Shown: positions 1 through 8,320 of the stretch, one piece after another
Position numbering within the stretch: the first letter of the stretch is position 1
Layout: each line of letters begins with the position of its first letter
NCBI RefSeq assembly: GCF_016019955.1
Contig: NZ_JAECRZ010000003.1
Coordinates: 294,892-358,891 of the forward strand
Source of the DNA: Thiosulfatihalobacter marinus
GTDB taxonomy: Bacteria > Pseudomonadota > Alphaproteobacteria > Rhodobacterales > Rhodobacteraceae
Direction: 5' to 3'
Length of the DNA stretch: 64,000 nucleotides
The notes under the pieces: generated by a model
Seen by the model: only the letters and a program-made list of their open reading frames with translations
Told to the model about the DNA's origin: nothing
Database searches by the model: none
Program-made: the position numbers and the translations under genes

Positions 1-122
1 TGGCCGGGCCAATCGCGGATGCCAGCGCGTTTCTGTTCAAGCACCCGCCAGAACAGATCGAAGACACTGATGCCCATGACGTGATCCTGAATTTCGTCAA
101 AGGGGACGGGGCAGGCGCCTGA
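1..122 (+). CDS. C-terminal fragment of an upstream gene, possibly an ABC-type ATPase
   Basis: This is an open frame entering from the left edge, with codons in phase from base 3 and a TGA at 120-122. The last 39 residues end in VILNFVKGDGAGA. The stop overlaps the ATG of the following reductase (TGATG), so the genes are translationally linked. The pattern 'DxxDVILNFVKGD' recalls the C-terminus of MlaF/LptB-like ABC ATPases, where a loose 'D..V..F..G' motif ends the protein. An ATPase would make sense beside the LptF/LptG-like permeases at 1835-4074. This is a weak inference from a short tail, because no Walker motif is in view. Confidence 0.35.
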   Translation, partial: AGPIADASAFLFKHPPEQIEDTDAHDVILNFVKGDGAGA

Positions 123-916
123 TGCGCCCGGCCTTTGTCACCGGCGGATCAAGCGGCATCGGACTTGCCGCTGCTGTACTGCTGGCGAAACGAGGCCATG
201 ACATTGCGCTTTTCGCCCGCGATCCGGGCCGGCTGGCGGCGGCGCGGCAGGTCATTCTTGACGCGGCGCCCGACATATCCGTGCGCGAGTTTCCCGTTGA
301 TGTCAGCGATCGCGCCGCGGTGGAAAGCGCCGTGGCCGAGGCCGTTGCGGCGATGGGCGTGCCGGGATTCGCCATTGCCAGCGCGGGCATAGCCGAACCG
401 GGCCTGTTTGCCGAACAGCCAGTCGACCTGCACGAACGCCATATGGCGATCAACTATTTCGGAGCGCTCTATTTCGTCAGAGCCCTGACCGGCCCGATGG
501 CCGATGCCGGCGGCGGCAAGGTCGGGCTGGTCTCGTCGGGGGCGGCATTTTTCGGGATCTACGGCTATTCCAGCTATGCGCCGTCGAAATTCGCGCTGCG
601 TGGATTGGGCGAAGTGCTGCATGTGGAACTGGAACCGCGGGGCATCGACGTGACGATCTGTTATCCACCCGATACCCAAACGCCAATGCTGGAGGCCGAG
701 ATGGCCACCAAGCCCGCCGCGACGGTCGAGATTACCAGGGGAGGCGGGCTTTGGCAGGCCGAGGCCGTGGCCGCCCGGCTGATCGCCGGGATGCAGGCCG
801 GACGGCTGGTGGTGGCGCCGGGTTTCCAGATGGCGGGGCTAAACCGGTTCACAAGCCTGATCGCGCCGATCCTGCGCTGGCATCAACGGCGGCTGATCCG
901 CAAGTTCAGCGAATGA
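122..916 (+). CDS. SDR-family reductase resembling 3-ketodihydrosphingosine reductase
   Basis: This is a 264-residue classical short-chain dehydrogenase. The NAD(P)-binding motif GGSSGIG lies at residues 8-14, an NAG-like 'ASAG' follows near residue 90, and the catalytic YxxxK is Y152/K156 after a serine in VSSGA. The segment CYPPDTQTPMLEAE near residue 180 matches the 'YPPDTDTP' signature of eukaryotic 3-ketodihydrosphingosine reductase (KDSR), which other SDRs usually lack. KDSR reduces the ketone of 3-ketosphinganine with NADPH. The C-terminus is basic and partly hydrophobic, as in membrane-associated KDSR. It overlaps both neighbours, and the ATGA at 913 couples it to the CdsA-like gene. 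A generic lipid-modifying SDR remains possible. Confidence 0.7.
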   Translation: MRPAFVTGGSSGIGLAAAVLLAKRGHDIALFARDPGRLAAARQVILDAAPDISVREFPVDVSDRAAVESAVAEAVAAMGVPGFAIASAGIAEPGLFAEQPVDLHERHMAINYFGALYFVRALTGPMADAGGGKVGLVSSGAAFFGIYGYSSYAPSKFALRGLGEVLHVELEPRGIDVTICYPPDTQTPMLEAEMATKPAATVEITRGGGLWQAEAVAARLIAGMQAGRLVVAPGFQMAGLNRFTSLIAPILRWHQRRLIRKFSE

Positions 917-1794
917 ACGGGCTGAGCGCCGAAGGTCTGGCGCTGACCGGGGCCGTGCTTTTGGCGGTGGGTTATGGCGTTTTGGGTGCGCTGTGGCTGA
1001 TCCCCGCGACCCGGGCGATTGCACGCGATCTGGCGCGGGTGTTTTTCAGTGCCACGATTGTGGCCGTGGTGCTGATCGCCGCCCTGCTGGCGGGCACGGC
1101 GGGGCTGGTTCTGTTGATGGTGGCCGTATCGCTGCGCGTCGGGTACGAGGCGGGCCATGTTCGTCTTGGCGCGGGGCGCCCAGCCTGGGGCATGGCGATT
1201 GTGGCATTTGGTGTGACAGCGGCGGCCATGGCAGAGCCACTGGCCGCGGTGGCGCTGGCCGGAGTGTGGCCGCTGTTATTGTTGCGCGCCCTTATGGCAC
1301 GAGGCGGCGGGACGGGACGGGGTTTGTTGGATTTGCTGGTCTTCCCGGTGATCCCGATGGCGTTGCTGGCGCATGGATTGACCGCGCCGGAATGGCGTAT
1401 TGCCAGCGCCGGGGCCTATGCGCTGGTCGAGATTTTCGACAGTTGCGCGCTGCTGGCGGGCAAGCTGTTCGGCCGGCGCAAGGCGTTTCCGGTGCTGTCA
1501 CCGGGCAAAACCGTCGAGGGGCTGATCGGTGGCGGGCTTGGGCTATTGGCGCTCAGCGCGGGGGGGGCGGTTCTGCTGGGGTTGGATGGTGGTGCGCTTA
1601 TCCTGACGGCATCGCTGGTTGCCGGGCTGGCGGTGGCGGGTGATCTGGCCGCCTCGCGGCTGAAACGCATGGCCGGGGTCAAGGATTACCCGGTCCTGAT
1701 GCGGCGCCAGGGCGGCGTGCTGGATTCGCTGGACAGCTGGATTGCCGCCGGCGCCGGGCTGGTGGCGTTGAATATTATCCTGACGTGGCTGTGA
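913..1794 (+). CDS. CdsA-like phosphatidate cytidylyltransferase family protein
   Basis: This is a 293-residue polytopic membrane protein with about eight hydrophobic segments. The C-terminal third carries the CDP-diglyceride synthase signature: SPGKTVEG, then 'SRLKRMAGVKDYP' and a terminal 'GGVLDSLDSW' in place of the usual GHGGxxDRxDS. Family members make CDP-diacylglycerol from CTP and phosphatidate at the inner membrane. The start overlaps the preceding reductase by ATGA. The position inside a lipid cluster, and the divergent signature (SLD where RxD is usual), suggest a specialised paralogue. Its substrate might be another lipid phosphate, although only the family assignment is secure. 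Confidence 0.75.
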   Translation: MNGLSAEGLALTGAVLLAVGYGVLGALWLIPATRAIARDLARVFFSATIVAVVLIAALLAGTAGLVLLMVAVSLRVGYEAGHVRLGAGRPAWGMAIVAFGVTAAAMAEPLAAVALAGVWPLLLLRALMARGGGTGRGLLDLLVFPVIPMALLAHGLTAPEWRIASAGAYALVEIFDSCALLAGKLFGRRKAFPVLSPGKTVEGLIGGGLGLLALSAGGAVLLGLDGGALILTASLVAGLAVAGDLAASRLKRMAGVKDYPVLMRRQGGVLDSLDSWIAAGAGLVALNIILTWL

Positions 1795-1834
1795 CGGGCT
1801 TGCACCGGGGGATCGCAGGGGGAATGGTTGCGCC

Positions 1835-2950
1835 ATGAGAGTTCTTCGCCCCCTCATACGGATTCTGGCGTGGCCGGTGCTGGCGCGATTGCTGGTGATC
1901 CTGGCGGTGGTCGAGGCGATTTTCCTGGCCGAGAGTTTCACGACGCTGCTGGAAGAGGCGCTGCGCAACGATGCGTTGGCGGCGGATGTGGGGATTTTGC
2001 TGGTGTTCCGAATGCCCCAGATCCTGGATCTGGCACTGGCGGTCGGGGTGTTGATCGCGGTCTATTTCGTGATCTCGGATGCGCGCAACCGGGGCGAATT
2101 GATCATCCTTGCCGCCAGCGGCATCCGGTGGCGGCAGGTGGTGATGCTGATGGTGCTGCTGGGCCTGATCGGCGGCGCGGTAAGCGTGGCGACGGCGGGA
2201 TATCTGTCGCCCTTGGCGCGCTATGCCAGCCGCATCAAGATGGCCGAGCTGAAAACCGAATACATCGTGTCGCGCATCGAACAGGCCGGGCCGTTGAACA
2301 GCCGGCAGACGATCCGCGATGTAACCTTCATTGCCACCCCGCCCAGGGATGAAAAATTCCGGCGCGGACAGTTGTTCGTGTTCCAGCCGGATGTGGACGG
2401 CCAGTGGCGCGCGGTGCAGTCCAGCAACTGGCGCGTGACCGATCCGGACAAGGACGGACAGCGCGCGATCGTTCTGGACTCGCTGTCGGCGCTGGAGGCG
2501 CGTTATCCGCGCGACGGCGCCCCCATGACCCATATCAACGCGTTCAACGTGAACCAGGCCGAGTTTGGATTTGGTCTGGCGGATGTGACCGAGGCGCCGG
2601 ACCGGGAGCGCAGCAAGGCCGAGCGGCTGCTGAATATCTCTCCGGCGCAAACCCCGCGCCTGACACGGATCGTGACGCGCGCCCTGATGGTGCCGATGGC
2701 GGCGCTGCTGGCGCTGGCGGCAATCGTGGCCGGCGGGGCCGGGATCAGGCGCTATGTGGCGCTGCCCATCGCGGCGGTGATCCTGATGGCGGGGGATGTG
2801 GCCGCGCGCTCGGTATTGGCGGGGGCGGTCGAGGCGATGTCGCCGTTCCTGCTTTTGGGGCTGGCCGTGGCGTTGTATCTTGGGCCGCCGCTGGCCTATC
2901 TGGGCTGGCGTGGCGAGGCGCTGATGATCCCGGCGGCGCGGCGGGCATGA
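1835..2950 (+). CDS. LptF/LptG-family (YjgP/YjgQ) permease, first copy
   Basis: This is a 371-residue membrane protein with the LptF/LptG layout. Three N-terminal transmembrane segments reach about residue 120, a periplasmic domain of about 140 residues follows, and three more segments lie near the C-terminus. The coupling-helix region 'SDARNRGELIILAASGIRWRQVV' (quoted in part; the core is GELIILAASG) matches the family's cytoplasmic loop, which contacts the LptB ATPase. LptF/LptG normally extract lipopolysaccharide from the inner membrane. Here the gene sits in an operon of lipid-headgroup enzymes, without lptA, lptC or an obvious lptB. A second, dedicated lipid exporter is therefore plausible. 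It overlaps the next gene by ATGA. Confidence 0.8.
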   Translation: MRVLRPLIRILAWPVLARLLVILAVVEAIFLAESFTTLLEEALRNDALAADVGILLVFRMPQILDLALAVGVLIAVYFVISDARNRGELIILAASGIRWRQVVMLMVLLGLIGGAVSVATAGYLSPLARYASRIKMAELKTEYIVSRIEQAGPLNSRQTIRDVTFIATPPRDEKFRRGQLFVFQPDVDGQWRAVQSSNWRVTDPDKDGQRAIVLDSLSALEARYPRDGAPMTHINAFNVNQAEFGFGLADVTEAPDRERSKAERLLNISPAQTPRLTRIVTRALMVPMAALLALAAIVAGGAGIRRYVALPIAAVILMAGDVAARSVLAGAVEAMSPFLLLGLAVALYLGPPLAYLGWRGEALMIPAARRA

Positions 2951-4074
2951 ACTGGCGCGCGCATACCGGCGTGGCGGTGCGCGCCATGGTGCGCGGTTAT
3001 CTTGCCGCTATCGGGTTTGTTCTGTTTGCGCTGCTTGTCATCGCGCTGTCGATCGACCTGACCGACAGCCTTGACGGGGTACGCGACCGCGCGGCGGCAA
3101 CGCAGACCCCGCTGTGGCGTGTGTTGATGCCCTATCTGGGCTATCGCGCGGTGGACATCGTGACCCGGCTTTTGGGAATGGCGGCGCTGATCGGTGCCGG
3201 GCTGGCGGCGTCGCTGCGACATCAGCGGCTGGAAGACGTTGTGTTGAGTGCCGCCGGGGCGACGCCGGGATTGATGCTGAGCGCATTGCTGATCGTGGGG
3301 GTGATCACCGGGGCGGTGCAGGCCTCGTTCCAGAACTGGCTGCGCCCGGCGGCGGTGGAACGCCAGATTGCGGCACAGTTGGGGCGGTATGGCCGTTGGT
3401 TCGGCAACACTGACCTGGAGTACCGCTGGATCACGGATGGCAGCCGCGCCATGCGGGCACAGGTAACGCGCGGTGCCGATCCGGCGTTGCGCGACATCCA
3501 GTATTTCGAGGGCATCGACACACCGGCGCTGAGCCGTGTCATCTTTGCCGAGCGGGCGGTTCCGGGCGCGCGCGACGGGGCGTGGGTTCTGGAAAACGCA
3601 ACCGAATGGGACAGCGACGCCGGGATCGGCATGGCCACGACGACGCGCGACCGGATCGGGATCGACCTGCCGCTGAACCGTGCGCGGGTGCGGTGGTTCG
3701 GGATCCATGGCTATTACATCCCCAACCCGGCCCTGAAGAAGATCGCCGGGATCGAAGGGCTGTTTGCCGCCAATGACGCGGCCACGTCGCTGGCGTTCCG
3801 GCGGATGTCCTTTTTCCTGCCCGGAATCTTTGCCTTGCTGGGCGCGAGCCTTGCGCTGGCGGGGCGGCGCGGGCGGCGCTGGGCGCCGTTTCGTCTTATG
3901 GTGCTGGCGACGGTGGGGTATGTGATCCTTGTATCGGTCAAGGTGTTCTGGGCCTTGGGGATTCACGGGCGGATTCCGCCCTACCCGGCGGCCACGATCC
4001 CGCTGGTGGTGGCGCTGTCCTTGTCGGCTTTGTTGCTGTTGCACCAGGGCGGGTATCTGCGGCGCCGCGATTAG
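2947..4074 (+). CDS. LptF/LptG-family permease, second copy
   Basis: This is a 375-residue partner of the preceding permease, starting at the overlapping ATG (ATGA at 2947-2950). It has three N-terminal transmembrane segments, a loop 'HQRLEDVVLSAAGATPG' matching the family's ATPase-contacting region, a large periplasmic domain (residues about 125-270), and three C-terminal segments. Pairs of this kind form the heterodimeric membrane core of an LPS-type ABC extractor. Its end overlaps by four bases the end of the convergent nucleotidyltransferase at 4071-4817. It is weakly similar to its neighbour apart from layout, as in LptF versus LptG. I infer a non-LPS lipid cargo from gene context alone. 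Confidence 0.75.
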   Translation: MNWRAHTGVAVRAMVRGYLAAIGFVLFALLVIALSIDLTDSLDGVRDRAAATQTPLWRVLMPYLGYRAVDIVTRLLGMAALIGAGLAASLRHQRLEDVVLSAAGATPGLMLSALLIVGVITGAVQASFQNWLRPAAVERQIAAQLGRYGRWFGNTDLEYRWITDGSRAMRAQVTRGADPALRDIQYFEGIDTPALSRVIFAERAVPGARDGAWVLENATEWDSDAGIGMATTTRDRIGIDLPLNRARVRWFGIHGYYIPNPALKKIAGIEGLFAANDAATSLAFRRMSFFLPGIFALLGASLALAGRRGRRWAPFRLMVLATVGYVILVSVKVFWALGIHGRIPPYPAATIPLVVALSLSALLLLHQGGYLRRRD

Positions 4075-4817
4075 GCGGGATCGCGGGACTGTATCACCGG
4101 CCAGACCGCTTCCACGGCACGTGCATACATTGCCTCGTTATCGATCTCGGTCCAGGCGAGATCCCTGAGCAGAACCGCCTCGATATCGGTATCCCTGGCA
4201 AGCGCGCAGACGGCATCTTCGTAATCGGCGCCGGGATTTTCGGCCAACACCGCCTGCCCGGCGGTACGCAAGGCCGCGACCTGGGGAGCGGCAAAACAGG
4301 TGATGCCCATCAGTTCGCCAAAATGCGCGCCGGTGCGCGCCGAAATGTCCTTGGACATGAAATCAAAGGCGGGTGTGCCATTCATCCCCTTGCGCGACCA
4401 GACGTAAACCTCGTCTGTGGCGCCTGTCTTGCCCGACACCATCAGCCGCGTGACACCGGGTTCCACGGGCGACAGGGCGCGCGATTCGTAGATCACGTCG
4501 GATTCCAGCAACACCACATGGCCCGTCAGCCCATCCAGCCCGGTCAACAGGGATTTCAGGCTGCCGGTTTCGGCATAGGCGGGGTTGTGGATCAATTCGA
4601 CATCCGGCTGCCCGCCAAAGTGATCGCGGTACTGATCGTCCAGATGTCCGGTCACGATGCGAATGCGGGGAATGCCGCGGGCGCGCAGCAAATTGATGGA
4701 GCGGGCCACCAGCGGCACCCCGTCGATTTCCAGCAGGCCCTTTGGCCTGAGTTGCCCCCGGGGCCCCATGCGGATGCCACGCCCGGCAGCAAGGATCAGT
4801 GCGCTCAAATCTACCAT
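4071..4817 (-). CDS. Sugar/alcohol-phosphate nucleotidyltransferase (LicC/PntC-like)
   Basis: This is a 248-residue NTP transferase with the nucleotide-binding N-terminal motif LILAAGRGIRMGPRG followed by RPKGLLEIDG. A mid-region 'NPAYAETGSLKSLL' and 'VLLESDVIYE' (metal-binding Asp) are typical of cytidylyltransferases acting on phosphocholine, aminoethylphosphonate or inositol-1-phosphate. Such enzymes make CDP-alcohols. The gene runs opposite to its neighbours and is divergent from a CDP-alcohol phosphotransferase (4907), whose donor it could supply. The exact alcohol phosphate cannot be read from the sequence. Caulobacter makes ceramide phosphoglycerate lipids with a cytidylyltransferase of this general kind, which is a useful precedent. 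Confidence 0.75.
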   Translation of the reverse strand: MVDLSALILAAGRGIRMGPRGQLRPKGLLEIDGVPLVARSINLLRARGIPRIRIVTGHLDDQYRDHFGGQPDVELIHNPAYAETGSLKSLLTGLDGLTGHVVLLESDVIYESRALSPVEPGVTRLMVSGKTGATDEVYVWSRKGMNGTPAFDFMSKDISARTGAHFGELMGITCFAAPQVAALRTAGQAVLAENPGADYEDAVCALARDTDIEAVLLRDLAWTEIDNEAMYARAVEAVWPVIQSRDPA

Positions 4818-4906
4818 GTTGCCCGTGTCCGAAAGCCAGTAAGAATGAGCCGGACCCTATGTGAGGCCGGTGGCATCCGCAAGCCACCCGAACCGGAGGA
4901 CTTTCC
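4818..4906. promoter_or_regulatory. Divergent promoter region with a hairpin
   Basis: These 89 bases separate the minus-strand nucleotidyltransferase from the plus-strand phosphotransferase and must hold both promoters or their leaders. An inverted repeat GGTGGC (4869-4874) / GCCACC (4883-4888) with an eight-base loop precedes the GGAGG ribosome-binding site of the 4907 gene. No clear -35/-10 pair stands out. Confidence 0.4.
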
Positions 4907-5575
4907 ATGGCCCATTCCCTGCGGCAGGTGGCCGCGGCCAATCGAGAAACCGCGCGGGCGGAGAAGCTCAGCAACTGGTCGGTCTATCTGTTGTATCGCC
5001 ACCCCGGAACGGTGTTGGCGTGGCTTCTGCTGAAGACACGGCTTAGCCCCACCAACGTGTCGGTCATCGGGCTGGGTGTGGCGGGTTTGATGCCGCTGGT
5101 TGCCGGGCTTTTGCCGATCGGCGCGGCGGGCATCGTGCTGTTCTGGCTGGCGGTGCTGTTCCAGATCCTGGATTGCAGCGACGGTGCCATGGCGCGCGCC
5201 GGGGGTACGGGCAGCGCGGCGGGCGCGCGCTATGATTTCCTGATCGATATGTTCCAGTGGGGTGTTCTTTATGCCTCGATGGGACTGCTGGCGGACCGGA
5301 TGGCGGATGGCGGCGCGTTCTGGACCATGCTGGGCTTTGCCGCCGGGTGGCTGCGGCTGTTTGCGCGGGTGTGCAACGACGCGGCCCCCGAAAAGACCAC
5401 CGCGCCGGAGGGGGCGAGCCTGCGATTGGGCAGCTTGATGTGGTTTCTCAATGGTCTGAGCGGGCTGATCCCCCTGTTGTTGCTTTCGGGGCCTTACATG
5501 TATGTGGCCGTTATCGCGGTGCTGGTTTACAGCATCGGCGACGTTCTGGATGCCTTGAGCCGGGTTGTTGAATGA
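4907..5575 (+). CDS. CDP-alcohol phosphatidyltransferase family protein, first copy
   Basis: This is a 222-residue integral membrane enzyme. The full CDP-alcohol phosphotransferase signature is visible: DCSDGAMAR, then GARYDFLID, which fits D-x2-D-G-x2-A-R ... G-x3-D-x3-D. The four aspartates bind two metals and the CDP moiety. About six transmembrane segments follow a soluble N-terminal helix of about 45 residues. The enzyme moves a phospho-alcohol from a CDP-alcohol, or a phosphatidyl group from CDP-diacylglycerol, to an acceptor. A strong GGAGG lies eight bases before the ATG. It overlaps the glycosyltransferase by ATGA. The second copy at 8321 indicates two transfer steps or two substrates. 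Confidence 0.85.
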   Translation: MAHSLRQVAAANRETARAEKLSNWSVYLLYRHPGTVLAWLLLKTRLSPTNVSVIGLGVAGLMPLVAGLLPIGAAGIVLFWLAVLFQILDCSDGAMARAGGTGSAAGARYDFLIDMFQWGVLYASMGLLADRMADGGAFWTMLGFAAGWLRLFARVCNDAAPEKTTAPEGASLRLGSLMWFLNGLSGLIPLLLLSGPYMYVAVIAVLVYSIGDVLDALSRVVE

Positions 5576-6705
5576 AAATCGTTCAGATCACACCCTATGC
5601 GATGGACCGCCCCGGCGGGGTGCAATCGCACATTCGCGACCTTGCCACCTGGCTGCGGCTTCGCGGCCATGACGTGCGCATCGTGGCGCCGCCGGGCGAC
5701 GCGGACGTACCGGGGCTGATGACGCTTGGCGCCTGCCGGTCGGTATCGTTGCATGGCACCCGGTTCGAGCTGACGCGGGCACGGCGGGCCGAACTGGCGG
5801 ATTGTGTCGAACGGTTGCGCGCCTGGGGCGCAGAGGTTACGCATCTGCACACACCCTGGACACCGATGCTGCCATGGCAGGTGTGGCGCGCGCTGGATCT
5901 GCCTTCGGTCGCGACATTCCACGCAACATTGCCCGCGACAACCGGGCTGGACCCGGTGGCGTGGTTCCTGCGCCAAAGCGCGCATCGCTTCAACAGGCAC
6001 CTGAAGGCGGTGGTGGTGCCATCGCGCGCACCGCTTGCGCAATGGCGTGCCGCCGGGGCCGATCCCCTGCCCCGCATCCTGCCCCCGGCGGTGGATCTGA
6101 CGGAGTGGCGCAAGGCGGCAGAGCAGGCCCGCCCGGGCACCGGTTTGCGGGCGATCTATATGGGGCGCCTTGAAGAGCGCAAGGGCGTTGCCGTCTTGCT
6201 GGAAGCGTGGAAGCGGGTGCACGAGGAGCGGCCTGACGCCAGGCTGACCATCGCCGGCAGCGGCCCCGAAGAAGGCCTGCTGCGCAACCGGGTGATCCAC
6301 TCCAACATCGGCGGCGTCAGCTTTGCGCCGCCGCCGGACAACGCGGCGGCGCGCGAAATGGTGGCGGCGGCGGATCTGTTCATCGCGCCGGCCCTGCATG
6401 GCGAGAGTTTCGGGCTGGTTCTGGCCGAAGCCATGGCGGCGGGCACGGTGCCCGTGGCGGCGGCCAATGCCGGGTTTGCGACGGTTCTGACGGGGGCGGG
6501 GCAGGGCCTGTTGGTACCACCGGGCGAAACCTGGCCACTGGCGCGCAGGATTCTGGATCTGGCAGAGCATCCGGCCAGGCTGGAGCAAATGCGGCGCTGG
6601 GCGATGAGCCAGGCGCAGCGGTTCGATATCGCGACCGTGGGACCGTCCTATGAGGCGCTGTTTGCCGAGGCTCTGGGCGGAACGCGGTTGCCAAATAAGC
6701 AATAA
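5572..6705 (+). CDS. GT4-family glycosyltransferase
   Basis: This 377-residue protein has a GT-B fold. The N-terminal glycine-rich acceptor loop is seen in 'MDRPGGVQSHIRDLATWL', with H at about residue 18. The C-terminal donor domain has 'YMGRLEERKGVAVLLEAW' and the E-x7-E motif in 'HGESFGLVLAEAMAAG' (near residues 275-290). GT4 enzymes use nucleotide sugars to glycosylate lipids, as in phosphatidylinositol mannosyltransferases. It overlaps the upstream CDP-alcohol phosphotransferase by four bases, so the pair probably acts in sequence: headgroup addition, then sugar transfer. There is no signal peptide, so it should act at the cytoplasmic face. Confidence 0.85.
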   Translation: MKIVQITPYAMDRPGGVQSHIRDLATWLRLRGHDVRIVAPPGDADVPGLMTLGACRSVSLHGTRFELTRARRAELADCVERLRAWGAEVTHLHTPWTPMLPWQVWRALDLPSVATFHATLPATTGLDPVAWFLRQSAHRFNRHLKAVVVPSRAPLAQWRAAGADPLPRILPPAVDLTEWRKAAEQARPGTGLRAIYMGRLEERKGVAVLLEAWKRVHEERPDARLTIAGSGPEEGLLRNRVIHSNIGGVSFAPPPDNAAAREMVAAADLFIAPALHGESFGLVLAEAMAAGTVPVAAANAGFATVLTGAGQGLLVPPGETWPLARRILDLAEHPARLEQMRRWAMSQAQRFDIATVGPSYEALFAEALGGTRLPNKQ

Positions 6706-6768
6706 CCGTGCCAGACCGATCAGGCGGGCCGTGGCGCATCCAGGGCAAAAGTAATTCGGAACAGGGTA

Positions 6769-8295
6769 TTGGTGCACGGCGATCTGGTGATTTCAGCGGA
6801 TTTCGGCACGTCGGGTGTCAAGGTCGGCGTGGTGGATGGCGATCTGCGGCTGTTGGCGCGCACGACCGAGAGTTATCCCTTGCATTTGTCGCCGCCGGGC
6901 GGTGCCGAGCAGGTGCCCGACGATTGGTGGGCCGCGCTGGTACGGGCGCTGGGCGTGCTGCACGCGCAGGTGCCGGATCTTGATACGCGCGCCGGGGCGC
7001 TGGTGTTCTGTGCCCAGGCCTGTGGCGTGATCTGCGTGGATGCGCGGGGCATGGTGCTGCGCAACTGCCTGACCTGGATGGACAAGCGCGCGGTGCGTCA
7101 GGGACGACGGATTGTGGGCGGCTGGCCCGCGGTGCGGGGCTATCGCGTTGACAAGGGGCTGACCTGGCTGGCGCTGGCCAATGGGGCGCCCGCGCAGAAC
7201 GGCATGGACCCGACCGCCAAGCTGGTATGGTTGCAGGAGAACGAGCCCGATCTGTTCGCCCGCACACGCTGGGTTCTGGATGTGCGCGACTGGCTGGTGT
7301 ATCGCGCCACCGGTGAAATCACGACCTGCCCCGAAAGCGCCAATCTGAGCTGGATCATGAACACGCGCGCCGGGCGCGAGGGCTGGTCGCCCAGGCTGGC
7401 GCGCATGGCGGGAATCCCGCTGGACAGGATGCCGCCGATCGTGATGGGGCATGTGCCGGTGGGCCTGTTGCGCCCCGACGCGGCGGCCGAACTGGGGCTG
7501 ACGGCGCCCGTCCAGGTGGCCGGCGGCACGGTGGATGTGACCGCCGCCGCGCTGGGCACTGGCGAGGTACAGGACGGGGCGCTGCATATCAGCGTGGCCA
7601 CAAGCGCGTGGATTGCGGGTTTTTTCGACGGGCGGCGCGTCAGCATCCCGCATGCCTATGCCACGATCACCTCGGGGCTGGACTATCGCCCGCTGCTGAT
7701 CGCAAGCCAGGAAAACGCCGGATCGGCGCTGGAATGGGCGGCGAGGGCCACGGCGGGCGCTTTCCCCCCCGACATGGCGGCGGATGGCGCGCTGCGGGCC
7801 GATGACCCGGTGTTCCTGCCCTGGATGACGGGCGAGCGGGTGCCGGTGGATGATGACCGGCTGAGAGGCACGTTCCACGGACTGGGGCTGGAGCATGACG
7901 GCGCGGCGCTGCGCCGGAGCGTGGCGGAAGGTGTGGCCCAGAACCTGCGCTGGGCCTTTGGCAAGGTGATCCGGGAACGCGGCGCGCGGCGCGACGGGCC
8001 GGTTGCGATGGTGGGTGGCGCGGCAGCCAATCCGGGCTTTGCCCAGCTGATGGCCGATACGCTGAACCGCGAAGTTCGCGTGGGCGCGGCGCGCCATGCC
8101 GGGGTATTGGGTGCGGCAACGCTGGCGGCGCCGATGATGGGCTGGGCAAATTCGCCGGAGGCGGCGGCGGAGCGTCTGCAAGGGCGGGTGACGGCCAGCT
8201 ATCACCCCGATGCGGCGCGCGCGGAACTGCTGGCAAACCGCGCCGCGCGTCTTGACAGGCTGCGGGGCGACGTGATCCGAAGCTATCGGCGCTGA
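6769..8295 (+). CDS. FGGY-family carbohydrate kinase
   Basis: This is a 508-residue protein of the usual FGGY length. The N-terminal phosphate loop is 'ISADFGTSGVKVGVVDG' (near residues 5-21), and the C-terminal domain ends with 'GGAAANPGFAQLMADTL', the adenosine-binding region. The family phosphorylates xylulose, glycerol, ribulose and related polyols with ATP. The start is TTG at 6769 or GTG at 6772; there is no ATG nearby. The gene is flanked by two CDP-alcohol phosphotransferases, so it may supply a polyol phosphate for activation by the cytidylyltransferase. Substrate identity is inferred only at the level of sugar or polyol. Confidence 0.85.
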   Translation: MVHGDLVISADFGTSGVKVGVVDGDLRLLARTTESYPLHLSPPGGAEQVPDDWWAALVRALGVLHAQVPDLDTRAGALVFCAQACGVICVDARGMVLRNCLTWMDKRAVRQGRRIVGGWPAVRGYRVDKGLTWLALANGAPAQNGMDPTAKLVWLQENEPDLFARTRWVLDVRDWLVYRATGEITTCPESANLSWIMNTRAGREGWSPRLARMAGIPLDRMPPIVMGHVPVGLLRPDAAAELGLTAPVQVAGGTVDVTAAALGTGEVQDGALHISVATSAWIAGFFDGRRVSIPHAYATITSGLDYRPLLIASQENAGSALEWAARATAGAFPPDMAADGALRADDPVFLPWMTGERVPVDDDRLRGTFHGLGLEHDGAALRRSVAEGVAQNLRWAFGKVIRERGARRDGPVAMVGGAAANPGFAQLMADTLNREVRVGAARHAGVLGAATLAAPMMGWANSPEAAAERLQGRVTASYHPDAARAELLANRAARLDRLRGDVIRSYRR

Positions 8296-8320
8296 CGCGG
8301 GGCACAGGAAGGGCAAGAGC

